From the NCBI GenBank assembly GCA_947624255.1, contig CANQJO010000001.1, positions 124,001 through 188,000 of the forward strand: a stretch of DNA of 64,000 nucleotides, read 5' to 3'. The position numbers were made by a program, and so were the translations under genes. Positions 49,473-57,148 of this stretch are shown here, one piece after another. The number at the start of each line of letters is the position of its first letter. Positions within the stretch are counted from its first letter, which is position 1. Source of the DNA: an uncultured Ruminococcus sp. Its GTDB lineage: Bacteria > Bacillota > Clostridia > Oscillospirales > Ruminococcaceae. The notes under the pieces are model-generated. The model ran no database searches. It worked only from the letters and a program-made list of their open reading frames with translations, and was not told where the DNA came from.

Positions 49473-51542
49473 TCATACCTGCGAGCTTTTAACGTAAAGA
49501 ATTTTCATAGAGCGTATGTAATATGTGCCGTCTTCTTTTTCCGTCAGCCGGAATTCGACTGACTTTGAAACGCTTTTTTCCATCCATGAGGGAAGCTCAT
49601 CAACATAGTCAACAGTGAGCGTATAGTCGCTGCCGCTCTTTACTATAGAGCGTATCTCCGGCGAATAAGTGAATGTAATGGGCTTCACACGAACGTTGTA
49701 TACTCCGTCAGAGTAGAAGAATCGGGAGTCCGGAGGACCTACGGTGCAGTGCTCGAATTCCGGATGGTCGGTGCCGAACATTTCCACAGCCTGTGCCTCT
49801 ACGTCCATATACGGTATGGAGACGGTATCCGTGCCGGGATTTACGGCATATTTTGAGATCTTGTCTTCTGACATGATTATTGCCCATATTGATGCCGTTA
49901 CGATCTGTTCGGAGGTCAGCTCTGTGGGAGAGTTGAATGATTCTATATCCATTATAACGGCAGGATAGACCACTTCGGTAAAGCCGTCACGGCGGATCTC
50001 TCCCGTGGTGAAATTCTTTATCATTTGCACGCCTTTTCCTGCAACGGTAATGACTCCGATAAGCGCAAATATCGCAAATATTACGCCAAGAGCCGCATAC
50101 AGCCGCTTTTTGAAAAGAGCCTTTTTGGGAGATATATCCTTGTCCTGCTCAGTTTTTTCGCTGCGTTCATTGATAAGCTCATCGGGATCTTCGTCCATTA
50201 TTTTTTTAAGGACAGACTGCTTTTTGGGCTTTTCTTCCTCCTGAGCCTCTTCCGTATCGTTTTCGGAGGTCTCCTCTGCTATCTCGTCAGTTTCCTCTTG
50301 AGATACAGCCTTATTTGGATTTTCGATCTCTGCAACGGCAGCGGCAGTCTCTTCACGGATATTGTTTATAAGTGTATCTGCCGGATCGGTATTTTCATCG
50401 GGAGTACTGTCATCAGAGCCGATATCCTCCGCAGTGTTTTCCTCATTGTCGGCATCACTCGCAGGAGAGACATCGGTCTCATCAGCTTTTTCGGGAGCAT
50501 TTTCCTCCGCCGGTCGGGGAGCTTCATCATTTTCGGGAGTGACTTCTTCGGCAATAGTCAAGGAAGACTCCGGGCTATCAGAGGGCAGACCGCTTACTGC
50601 CGTATCATCGCTGAGATCTGCCTCAGGGAGCGGCATCTCGTTTTCAAAGGCGGCAAGGGCGGCATTTATCAGCTCGTCAGCCGAGGGCAGATCGTCCTCC
50701 ACCGGCAGGAAATCATCGTCAGCTTCGGGGAACTCTTCTTTCGGCGGTGCAGCTTCACTTTGCTCCTCTGTGACCTCAGCTTTCTCCGAGAGGATCTCTT
50801 CATTATCTTTAGCAGGCTCATCATTGGGGCGCTGCTTATTTTTCAGCCTTGAAAAGAATCCTTTTTTCTCCTTTGGAGCTTTTTCCGTTTCAGTGATTTT
50901 TTCCTTGTCAGCCGATTCCTCCTCAGTGGGAGACGGAGTCTCTTTAACGGGAGCGGTGAGTTGTTCTGAAACGGGTGGTTCTGCGGGAACCGGTTCCTCC
51001 GGAACGTCTATAGCAGTTTCAGCCTGTTGCTGTTCAGCCCTGTCTTTTTCAAGCTCCTTCTGTCTGATAGCCTCGTAATCGGGCAGCTCTTTTGATATGA
51101 TTATCTTCTTTTTCAGTTTAAGGGGAGCGAACTGCTCTTTTTTTGCCGGAGCATCTGTTTTCGGCTCAGTCTCTGAAATGGTCGAAGTTTTCACAGTCTC
51201 CTGCTTTACCCCCGGCACAGTAGGAACTTTCACAGTCTCCTGCTTTACCTCCAGCACGGTGGGAGTTTTCACAGTCTCCTGCTTTTTTTCCGGCACGGTG
51301 GGAGCTTTCGCTTTTGGAACGCTTTTCGCAGGCTTTGGAGAAAGCTCACCTGCTATTTCGGCAGACGGCTTTTTCTTTTGGTCGGTAAGAGCATTCAGCA
51401 GATCGTCCACCGACATATCGTCATAAATGCTTTTTTTAGGTACAGGCTTTGCTGCTGTCGATTTTTCACTCTTCGGCGCATTATTTGTGCTGCTTTTTGC
51501 GAGATTATTCAGCATATCGTCGAGATCTTTTCTGATAGCCAT
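49473..51542 (-). CDS. Large acidic single-pass membrane protein with 13-residue repeats, unknown function
   Basis: A 689-residue protein. The N-terminal part (1-70) has two short helical blocks (RKDLDDMLNNL and MSVDDLLNALTDQKK). Residues 80-120 hold three tandem 13-residue repeats of the type PTVPxxKQETVK. A very acidic, Glu/Pro/Ala-rich disordered region follows to about residue 460. A basic segment (KKALFKKR) precedes one membrane helix (about 476-496), then comes a C-terminal extracellular domain of about 190 residues with beta-rich character (KPITFTYSPEIRSI, DYTLTVDYVDEL). Topology is N-in. GGAGGG precedes the ATG. I do not recognise the family; a scaffold linking cytoplasmic partners to the wall is one possibility. 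Confidence 0.7.
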   Translation of the reverse strand: MAIRKDLDDMLNNLAKSSTNNAPKSEKSTAAKPVPKKSIYDDMSVDDLLNALTDQKKKPSAEIAGELSPKPAKSVPKAKAPTVPEKKQETVKTPTVLEVKQETVKVPTVPGVKQETVKTSTISETEPKTDAPAKKEQFAPLKLKKKIIISKELPDYEAIRQKELEKDRAEQQQAETAIDVPEEPVPAEPPVSEQLTAPVKETPSPTEEESADKEKITETEKAPKEKKGFFSRLKNKQRPNDEPAKDNEEILSEKAEVTEEQSEAAPPKEEFPEADDDFLPVEDDLPSADELINAALAAFENEMPLPEADLSDDTAVSGLPSDSPESSLTIAEEVTPENDEAPRPAEENAPEKADETDVSPASDADNEENTAEDIGSDDSTPDENTDPADTLINNIREETAAAVAEIENPNKAVSQEETDEIAEETSENDTEEAQEEEKPKKQSVLKKIMDEDPDELINERSEKTEQDKDISPKKALFKKRLYAALGVIFAIFALIGVITVAGKGVQMIKNFTTGEIRRDGFTEVVYPAVIMDIESFNSPTELTSEQIVTASIWAIIMSEDKISKYAVNPGTDTVSIPYMDVEAQAVEMFGTDHPEFEHCTVGPPDSRFFYSDGVYNVRVKPITFTYSPEIRSIVKSGSDYTLTVDYVDELPSWMEKSVSKSVEFRLTEKEDGTYYIRSMKILYVKSSQV
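51189..51302 (-). repeat. Three tandem 39-bp coding repeats
   Basis: Three units of about 39 bp, each encoding PTVPxxKQETVK with small changes, inside the 689-residue protein gene. The DNA repeat is most conserved at TTTCACAGTCTCCTGCTTT. Confidence 0.85.
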
Positions 51543-51578
51543 TAAAACCCTCCATTTTTAATGTTATATTGCCGGAGC

Positions 51579-52826
51579 TCATCTTATCTGACCGTTTCCG
51601 TTGATGAGATATTTTATCGTTGTAAGCTCAGTAAGTCCCATCGGACCTCTTGCATGGAGCTTCTGTGTTGAGATGCCGATCTCAGCACCAAGACCGAATT
51701 CTCCGCCGTCAGTGAATCTTGTGGATGCATTCACATAAACGGCAGCGGCATCAACATATCTTTGGAATTTTTCTGCATTTTCCGGCGATCTTGTAACAAT
51801 GCACTCGGAGTGCTTTGTGCCGAAACGTCTTATATGCTCTATAGCCTCGTCAATGCTGTCAACGACCTTGACGGAGATCACATAATCAAGAAATTCTGCG
51901 GCATATTCTGCGTCCGTTGCTTTTGCAATATTGCTGCCGAGGATCTCTCTTGTCCTGTCGCAGCCGTATATCTTCACGCTGTGTTCTTCAAAGCGTTTTG
52001 CTATCATGGGGAGAAATTCTTCAGCGCAGTCCTTGTGTACAAGAAGGCTCTCCACAGCGTTGCAGACCGAAGGACGCTGTGTCTTGCCGTTGTCGGTGAT
52101 GTTCACAGCCATTTCAAGATCGGCAGAGGCATCAACGTAAACATGACAGTTTCCGGTGCCGGTCTCGATAACGGGAACAGTCGCCGTATTTACAACAGCC
52201 TGTATGAGCCTTGCTCCTCCTCTCGGGATAAGCACGTCGAGATAGCCGTTAAGTCTCATCAGCTCGTTCGTAGTTTCACGGGAGGTATTATCCACCACTT
52301 GTATAACGTCTGCCGGAAGCCCTGCTTTTTCCAGGGCTTCACGCATTATCCTGCCGAGACAGATATTGGAGTTTACAGCCTCCTTGCCGCCCTTTAGTAT
52401 GACGGCGTTTCCTGCTTTCAGACAGAGCGCCGCAGCATCTACCGTCACATTGGGGCGTGATTCATAGATGATACCGATAACTCCGAGCGGAACACGTGTT
52501 TTCAGTATTTGCAGACCATTGGGGCGTGTGAAACTCTCTATCACCTGACCTATGGGATCGTTAAGTGCGATAAGCTCCTCTACGCCTTTGACCATTCCGG
52601 AAATGCGTTTCTCGTCAAGGCGAAGTCTGTCCTGCATTGAGACAGACATTCCGTTAGCATTTGCAGCTTTTAGATCTTTGGCATTTTCAGCGATGATAAG
52701 CTCCTTGTTTTCAGCAAGAGCCGCTGATATCGCCGATAGTGCGCTGTTTTTCAGCATAGTCGATGCAGAGGCTATCTTTATCTCCGCAGCTTTAGCCTTT
52801 ATGCCCATTTCTTCAACATAACTCAT
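51579..52826 (-). CDS. proA: Glutamate-5-semialdehyde dehydrogenase (gamma-glutamyl phosphate reductase)
   Basis: A 415-residue aldehyde dehydrogenase-fold enzyme, second step of proline synthesis. GVIGIIYESRPNVTVDAAAL, LKGGKEAVNSN, PVIETGTGNCHVYVD and CNAVESLLVHK (catalytic cysteine) are present, ending ARGPMGLTELTTIKY. AGAGGTGACTTTTT precedes the ATG. It follows proB by 32 nt, the usual proBA order; proC is not in the window. Confidence 0.96.
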   Translation of the reverse strand: MSYVEEMGIKAKAAEIKIASASTMLKNSALSAISAALAENKELIIAENAKDLKAANANGMSVSMQDRLRLDEKRISGMVKGVEELIALNDPIGQVIESFTRPNGLQILKTRVPLGVIGIIYESRPNVTVDAAALCLKAGNAVILKGGKEAVNSNICLGRIMREALEKAGLPADVIQVVDNTSRETTNELMRLNGYLDVLIPRGGARLIQAVVNTATVPVIETGTGNCHVYVDASADLEMAVNITDNGKTQRPSVCNAVESLLVHKDCAEEFLPMIAKRFEEHSVKIYGCDRTREILGSNIAKATDAEYAAEFLDYVISVKVVDSIDEAIEHIRRFGTKHSECIVTRSPENAEKFQRYVDAAAVYVNASTRFTDGGEFGLGAEIGISTQKLHARGPMGLTELTTIKYLINGNGQIR

Positions 52827-52858
52827 AAAAAGTCACCTCTTGATCAGATCTGTCCGGA

Positions 52859-53656
52859 TCACTGTCCGTTTGCCTTGAAAATAGTACCGATCTCCTTATC
52901 CTCGAAAAGATCATAAAGGAGTTCGGGATCTCTGCCGTTCATGATGACCATATCAATGCCTGCGGCTGCGGCGATCTTAGCAGCGTTTATCTTCGTTGAC
53001 ATACCGCCCGTACCAAATACAGTACCTGCCCCTCCGGCAGCCTGCTCAATTTCGGGAGTGATCTCCTCGACCACGGAGATAGGCTTAGCTGAGGGATTCG
53101 TGCGTGGATCATCGTCATAAAGGCAGTCGATATCCGAGAGTATCAGCAGCAGATCAGCACTTGAAAGCTCCGCAACAAGAGCGGACAGGGAGTCATTTTC
53201 GCCTATTTCAAGCTCCAGCTCGTCAATAGCGATCGTGTCGTTTTCATTCACGATCGGAATAACTCCCAGTCCCACAAGACTGTCAACGGTATTTCTGAAA
53301 TTGCTGCAATGATTGGGATTGTTTATTATCGTCTTTGTGAGAAGTATCTGCGCCACGGTGACGCTGTATTTCTCGAACATATCGTCATAAATATGCATAA
53401 GCTCGCATTGCCCGATAGCCGCAACAGCCTGTTTCATGCGTGTTTCCTTCGGCTTTTGCGGAAGTCCGAGCTTACCGGCACCCAGACCTACCGCACCGGA
53501 AGATACCATGATTATTTCTCTGCCGGAGTTGTGAAGATCGGAGATGACTCTCACAAGATTAGTCATGCGGCGGATATTCAGTTTTCCGGTCTTATGGGCA
53601 AGAGTGGACGTGCCCAGTTTAATTACTATTCGTTTTTTCTTTGAAATATTACGCAT
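52859..53656 (-). CDS. proB: Glutamate 5-kinase, compact form without PUA domain
   Basis: A 265-residue amino-acid kinase that phosphorylates glutamate to start proline synthesis. RIVIKLGTSTLAHK, SSGAVGLGAGKLGL, NENDTIAIDEL, LLILSDIDCLYDDDPR and GTGGMSTKINAAKIAA are the family motifs. It is about 100 residues shorter than E. coli ProB and lacks the C-terminal PUA domain, as in several Firmicutes. The start at 53656 is preceded by GGAGGGTGGTATA; nine upstream in-frame codons lack a ribosome site. Confidence 0.95.
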   Translation of the reverse strand: MRNISKKKRIVIKLGTSTLAHKTGKLNIRRMTNLVRVISDLHNSGREIIMVSSGAVGLGAGKLGLPQKPKETRMKQAVAAIGQCELMHIYDDMFEKYSVTVAQILLTKTIINNPNHCSNFRNTVDSLVGLGVIPIVNENDTIAIDELELEIGENDSLSALVAELSSADLLLILSDIDCLYDDDPRTNPSAKPISVVEEITPEIEQAAGGAGTVFGTGGMSTKINAAKIAAAAGIDMVIMNGRDPELLYDLFEDKEIGTIFKANGQ

Positions 53657-53847
53657 TATACCACCCTCCGATGCAAATGGCAAAATAGATGACGAGCAGA
53701 AATTTTATTTGTCAAGGAAGAGGACGAAAGCATACTGCCGCATGGTGAGTGCGATGACGCAGACAGGTTTATGCCGTCAGATAATTGCTGTTTGCATCAG
53801 AGGACGGTATGAGCAATGCTCTCTGTCCTTTCATTTTTCGGATAGAC

Positions 53848-54798
53848 TCAGTTCACCTTGTTTATGGGAGTGCCGTTCTGCCATGACATCAGACAGTTAT
53901 GTACTATCCGTACAAGCCGTTCTCTCGTTTCAAGAGCAGCCCATGAGGTGTGAGGCGTTATCACACAGTTTTTTGCATTTTTCAGCGGAGTTTCGGGAGA
54001 CATCGGCTCTTTTTCAAGAACGTCAAGATATGCGCCGGCTATCATACCGCTGCTCAGTGCATGGGCAAGATCCTCCTCGCAGACAGTGCCGCCCCGTGAG
54101 GTATTTATCAGTATCGCCGAAGACTTCATCACCGAGAGGAGCTTCATGTTCACCATGCCTCTTGTCCTGTCGGTAAGCGGACAGTGCAGCGTCAGGACAT
54201 CAGCCTGCTTTGCCGCCGTTATTATATCAGCAGTCTCATAAGGGCAGTCCGGCTTAGGACGATTTGTTACTGCAATTATTTTCATTCCGAAAGCTTTGCC
54301 CAGTTCAGCGACTCTGCTGCCTATAGAGCCGAGTCCCACCACAGCAAGAGTTTTCCCCTCAAGTTCGGCGGTGGGCAGTGTCAGCATAGAAAATGTCGGG
54401 GAGCGTTCCCATTCGCCGTTTTTTACAAGCCTGTCGTAGTCACGTATGCGGCTGAAATGATCGAGTATGTATGCGAATGTCTGCTGAGCAACTGCGTTTG
54501 CGGAGTACGAGCCGGCATTGCAGACGGTTATGCCTTTTCGGGCGGCATATGCGATGTCAACATTGTTGAAACCTGTGGCAAAAAGTCCTATATATTCAAG
54601 CTGCGGACACTGCTCCATGATGTCGGCAGTGATCATGACTTTATTGCAGAGGACTGCTTGTGCGCTGCCGATGTGCTCTACTGTTTCGTGAGGAGCGGTC
54701 GCAGAAAAAACGCTCAGTTCACCCAATTCCCGAAATGGTTCAAGAGAGATATCGCCGTCTTTGGAGATCGTATCCCGGTCAAGTATAGCTATTTTCAC
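53848..54798 (-). CDS. D-2-hydroxyacid dehydrogenase (hydroxypyruvate/glycerate reductase-like)
   Basis: A 316-residue NAD(P)-dependent enzyme with a GTG start. The substrate-binding half has LFATGFNNVDI; the nucleotide site is VGLGSIGSRVAELG; catalytic arginine in INTSRGG, glutamate in DVLEKEP and histidine in ITPHTSWA. The family includes glycerate dehydrogenase and related reductases; the substrate is not determined. The start overlaps the stop of the small membrane protein gene (GTGA). The next gene, proB, is separated by 191 nt. Confidence 0.9.
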   Translation of the reverse strand: MKIAILDRDTISKDGDISLEPFRELGELSVFSATAPHETVEHIGSAQAVLCNKVMITADIMEQCPQLEYIGLFATGFNNVDIAYAARKGITVCNAGSYSANAVAQQTFAYILDHFSRIRDYDRLVKNGEWERSPTFSMLTLPTAELEGKTLAVVGLGSIGSRVAELGKAFGMKIIAVTNRPKPDCPYETADIITAAKQADVLTLHCPLTDRTRGMVNMKLLSVMKSSAILINTSRGGTVCEEDLAHALSSGMIAGAYLDVLEKEPMSPETPLKNAKNCVITPHTSWAALETRERLVRIVHNCLMSWQNGTPINKVN

Positions 54799-55151
54799 AC
54801 CTGTTCCTCCGGTTCAGACTTTTCACTGTCCTGTGACCGGGAGACTTCGGCAGATTTTTCTTTTCTGTTCCATATTATCGAGCATACGAGGGCTGCTGCA
54901 AGCAGAAGTACCTCCAAAATTCCGATGAGGTAGTATACCGTACGCTGCTCGAACATCCACAGTCCGAGTGAAAGAACGAAACCTACTGCAAGCAGAAGGT
55001 GCTGGGGACGTTTCTTCACGGTAAACTGCCATACAAAGAACGCTGTTCCTATGAAGACGAATACAAGGTGAAGCGTCACGGGAAACGGGAAAAGCGGAGA
55101 TATGGCTGTTTTGCCGGCTTTGAGTGCCAGAAATAAAGATGAGATGTTCAT
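54795..55151 (-). CDS. Small membrane protein of unknown function
   Basis: A 118-residue protein with three hydrophobic stretches (about residues 18-40, 46-62 and 68-88) and a charged C-terminal tail rich in Ser, Glu and Lys. The ATG at 55151 follows CGGAGCTATT; a longer frame from 55232 overlaps the leader. It overlaps the dehydrogenase start by 4 nt and is first in the operon. No family was recognised. Confidence 0.7.
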   Translation of the reverse strand: MNISSLFLALKAGKTAISPLFPFPVTLHLVFVFIGTAFFVWQFTVKKRPQHLLLAVGFVLSLGLWMFEQRTVYYLIGILEVLLLAAALVCSIIWNRKEKSAEVSRSQDSEKSEPEEQV

Positions 55152-55272
55152 AATAGCTCCGATCCGCCGATATTGTATGTGTTGGCGGAGACTGTTCTTT
55201 AACGGCGTACAGTCATGCCGGATTATACACAAGGGTCTGCCCGTAAATTACACTATCCGAGCATACTATATT

Positions 55273-55301
55273 ATTATATCACACTCCCGAAAGGATTTCA
55301 A
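55273..55301 (-). promoter_or_regulatory. Promoter for the small membrane protein-dehydrogenase operon
   Basis: Minus-strand TTGAAA (55301-55296) and TATAAT (55278-55273), 17 bp spacing. Confidence 0.75.
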
Positions 55302-55380
55302 CAGATTTTGAAAATTTTTAAGGTTTCAGGAGGTTTTTTGCCCCGGGAGATAAAATTTCTGTAAAAATGTACAAAAAGCA

Positions 55381-55409
55381 TGGACAATACTTCCGATTTA
55401 TGTTATAAT
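55381..55409 (+). promoter_or_regulatory. Promoter for the beta-CASP ribonuclease gene
   Basis: TGGACA at 55381-55386 and TATAAT at 55404-55409 with 17 bp spacing. Confidence 0.75.
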
Positions 55410-55458
55410 TATTATGACATAGAACGGTCGAGGGCTAATATAAAAGGAGGACATGACC

Positions 55459-57063
55459 ATGAAAATGACTTTTATCGGAGCTACGCACGAGGTAACGGGA
55501 AGCTGCACTTATCTTGAAGCCTGTGGGAAAAAATTCCTTGTGGATCTCGGTATGCAGCAGGGAGAGGACGTTTTTGAGAATGTTCAGATACCCGTATCTC
55601 CGGGAAATATTGATTTTGTACTGCTCACCCATGCACATATAGATCATTCGGGACTGCTCCCTCTGCTTTATGCAGGAGGTTTCAGCGGAGCGATACACTC
55701 TACCGGGGCAACAGCGAATCTCTGCGGAGTGATGCTCCGTGACAGCGCACATATACAGGAGTTTGAAGCCGAATGGCGCAGCCGCAAGGCTAAACGGCGC
55801 GGCGAGGAGGACTATGAGCCGCTGTATACCATGAACGATGCTTTGGGCGCAATAGAACTCTTTGTTCCGCATCAATACGACACTCCCTGTGAGATATCCC
55901 CCGGCATAGTGATAACCTTTGTCGATGCAGGACATCTTTTAGGCTCGTCAAGTATTATCATAGAGCTTACGGAAAACGGCGTCACGAAAAAGCTCGTCTT
56001 CTCGGGAGACATCGGCAACACAGCTCAGCCGCTTATACGTGATCCTCAGTATATCAGCGAGGCTGATTACGTTGTTATGGAGTCCACCTACGGCAATCGC
56101 ATACATGATCGCCCGACGGATTATGTGACCGCATTGGCAGATGTGCTGCAAACTACATTTGATCGTGGCGGAAGTGTTATAATTCCTTCGTTTGCAGTCG
56201 GCAGAACGCAGGAGATGCTCTATTTTATCCGTCAGATAAAGGAGCAGCAGCTCATAAAGGGACATGATGATTTTCCGGTGTATATGGACAGTCCGCTTGC
56301 AAATGAGGCAACGGATATCTTCATCAGCAACCGTGAAAGCTGCTACGATGAGGAGGCATTATCTTTCGTCCGCAGAGGAATAAATCCCATAGCCTTTGAG
56401 GGGCTTATACGAGCTGTTTCAAGCGATGAATCACGTGCGATAAATAATGATACCCGTCCCAAGGTGATAATCTCTGCCAGCGGAATGTGCGAGGCAGGAC
56501 GCATAAAGCATCACTTGAAACATAATCTGTGGCGTGAAGAAAATACAATACTTTTCGTTGGCTATCAGGCAGGGAACACTCTCGGACGAAGCCTTATCGA
56601 CGGCGCAAAGAGAGTCAAGCTTTTCGGTGAGACGGTGCGTGTTGCCGCAAGCATCAGGCAGCTTCCCGGAGTGAGCGGCCATGCGGACAGGAAAGGTCTT
56701 ATGGAGTGGGCGAAGGCTGTTTCCGGAGTGAAGAAGTATTTTGTTATCCACGGAGATTATGCCTCCGCTGAGAGCTTTGCCGACCGTCTGCGTGAGGAGC
56801 TTGGTGCTGACGTATATGCGCCGTACAGCGGTGCGGAGTTCGATATCCTTAACGGTGTTATCACTGTCGATGCAGAGCCTGTGCCTATCCCGAAGAAGAA
56901 AGGCAGAGAAGCAAATATGAACATCAGCTACAACGAGCTGTTAGCGGCATCCGATCGTCTTACACGGCTGATAAAGGATTCCGGCGGACGTGCAAATGCC
57001 GATATGCGCAAGCTTGCCGAGGCGATAAACCTCCTCTGTGATGATTGGGCGCTGAAAGAATAA
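55459..57063 (+). CDS. MBL-fold beta-CASP ribonuclease
   Basis: A 534-residue metallo-beta-lactamase with beta-CASP insert. Zinc motif H58-A-H60-I-D62-H63 (THAHIDHSG), DAGHLLGSS, GDIGN, beta-CASP segment PSFAVGRTQEMLYFI, and motif C region GVSGHADRKGLMEW and VIHGD. This type (close to CPSF/KH-free archaeal-like enzymes, YkfF/YsdC-unlike) acts on RNA. The second ATG (55459) is spaced 8 nt from AAAGGAGG and is preferred over 55453. A C-terminal tail of about 60 residues (MNISYNELLAASDRLTRLIK) is extra helical. Monocistronic. Confidence 0.9.
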   Translation: MKMTFIGATHEVTGSCTYLEACGKKFLVDLGMQQGEDVFENVQIPVSPGNIDFVLLTHAHIDHSGLLPLLYAGGFSGAIHSTGATANLCGVMLRDSAHIQEFEAEWRSRKAKRRGEEDYEPLYTMNDALGAIELFVPHQYDTPCEISPGIVITFVDAGHLLGSSSIIIELTENGVTKKLVFSGDIGNTAQPLIRDPQYISEADYVVMESTYGNRIHDRPTDYVTALADVLQTTFDRGGSVIIPSFAVGRTQEMLYFIRQIKEQQLIKGHDDFPVYMDSPLANEATDIFISNRESCYDEEALSFVRRGINPIAFEGLIRAVSSDESRAINNDTRPKVIISASGMCEAGRIKHHLKHNLWREENTILFVGYQAGNTLGRSLIDGAKRVKLFGETVRVAASIRQLPGVSGHADRKGLMEWAKAVSGVKKYFVIHGDYASAESFADRLREELGADVYAPYSGAEFDILNGVITVDAEPVPIPKKKGREANMNISYNELLAASDRLTRLIKDSGGRANADMRKLAEAINLLCDDWALKE

Positions 57064-57092
57064 CAGAATGCCAAATAAATTTGTCGTTTACA

Positions 57093-57133
57093 AAAAATCT
57101 CCGGGAGAGTTTTTTCTCCCGGAGTAATTTTTT
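57093..57133. terminator. Bidirectional terminator between the ribonuclease and pectate lyase genes
   Basis: CTCCGGGAGA (57099-57108) pairs with TCTCCCGGAG (57115-57124), with A-run and T-run flanks. Confidence 0.88.
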
Positions 57134-57148
57134 GGAAGGCTTGTTTTA

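Larger units (their letters stand above)
55152..55458. other. Intergenic region with divergent promoters
   Basis: The 307 nt between the divergent small membrane protein and ribonuclease genes hold one promoter for each (55273-55301 minus, 55381-55409 plus). The remainder is AT-rich with no evident gene or hairpin. Confidence 0.6.

Noticed and set aside
51189..51302. Tandem 39-bp repeats as a possible CRISPR array
   Set aside because: The repeats are adjacent with no spacers, in frame, and translate to 13-residue peptide units; they are coding repeats.
53656..53680. T-box-like GGAGGGTGGTATAATGCG at the proB start
   Set aside because: It is explained by the ribosome-binding site, spacer and start codon of proB; the ACCGCG part of the consensus is absent.
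53793..53810. 18-mer matching the alaS leader with one mismatch (also at 10504-10521)
   Set aside because: One-mismatch 18-mers are expected by chance a few times in a 64 kb window on both strands, and the contexts do not match.
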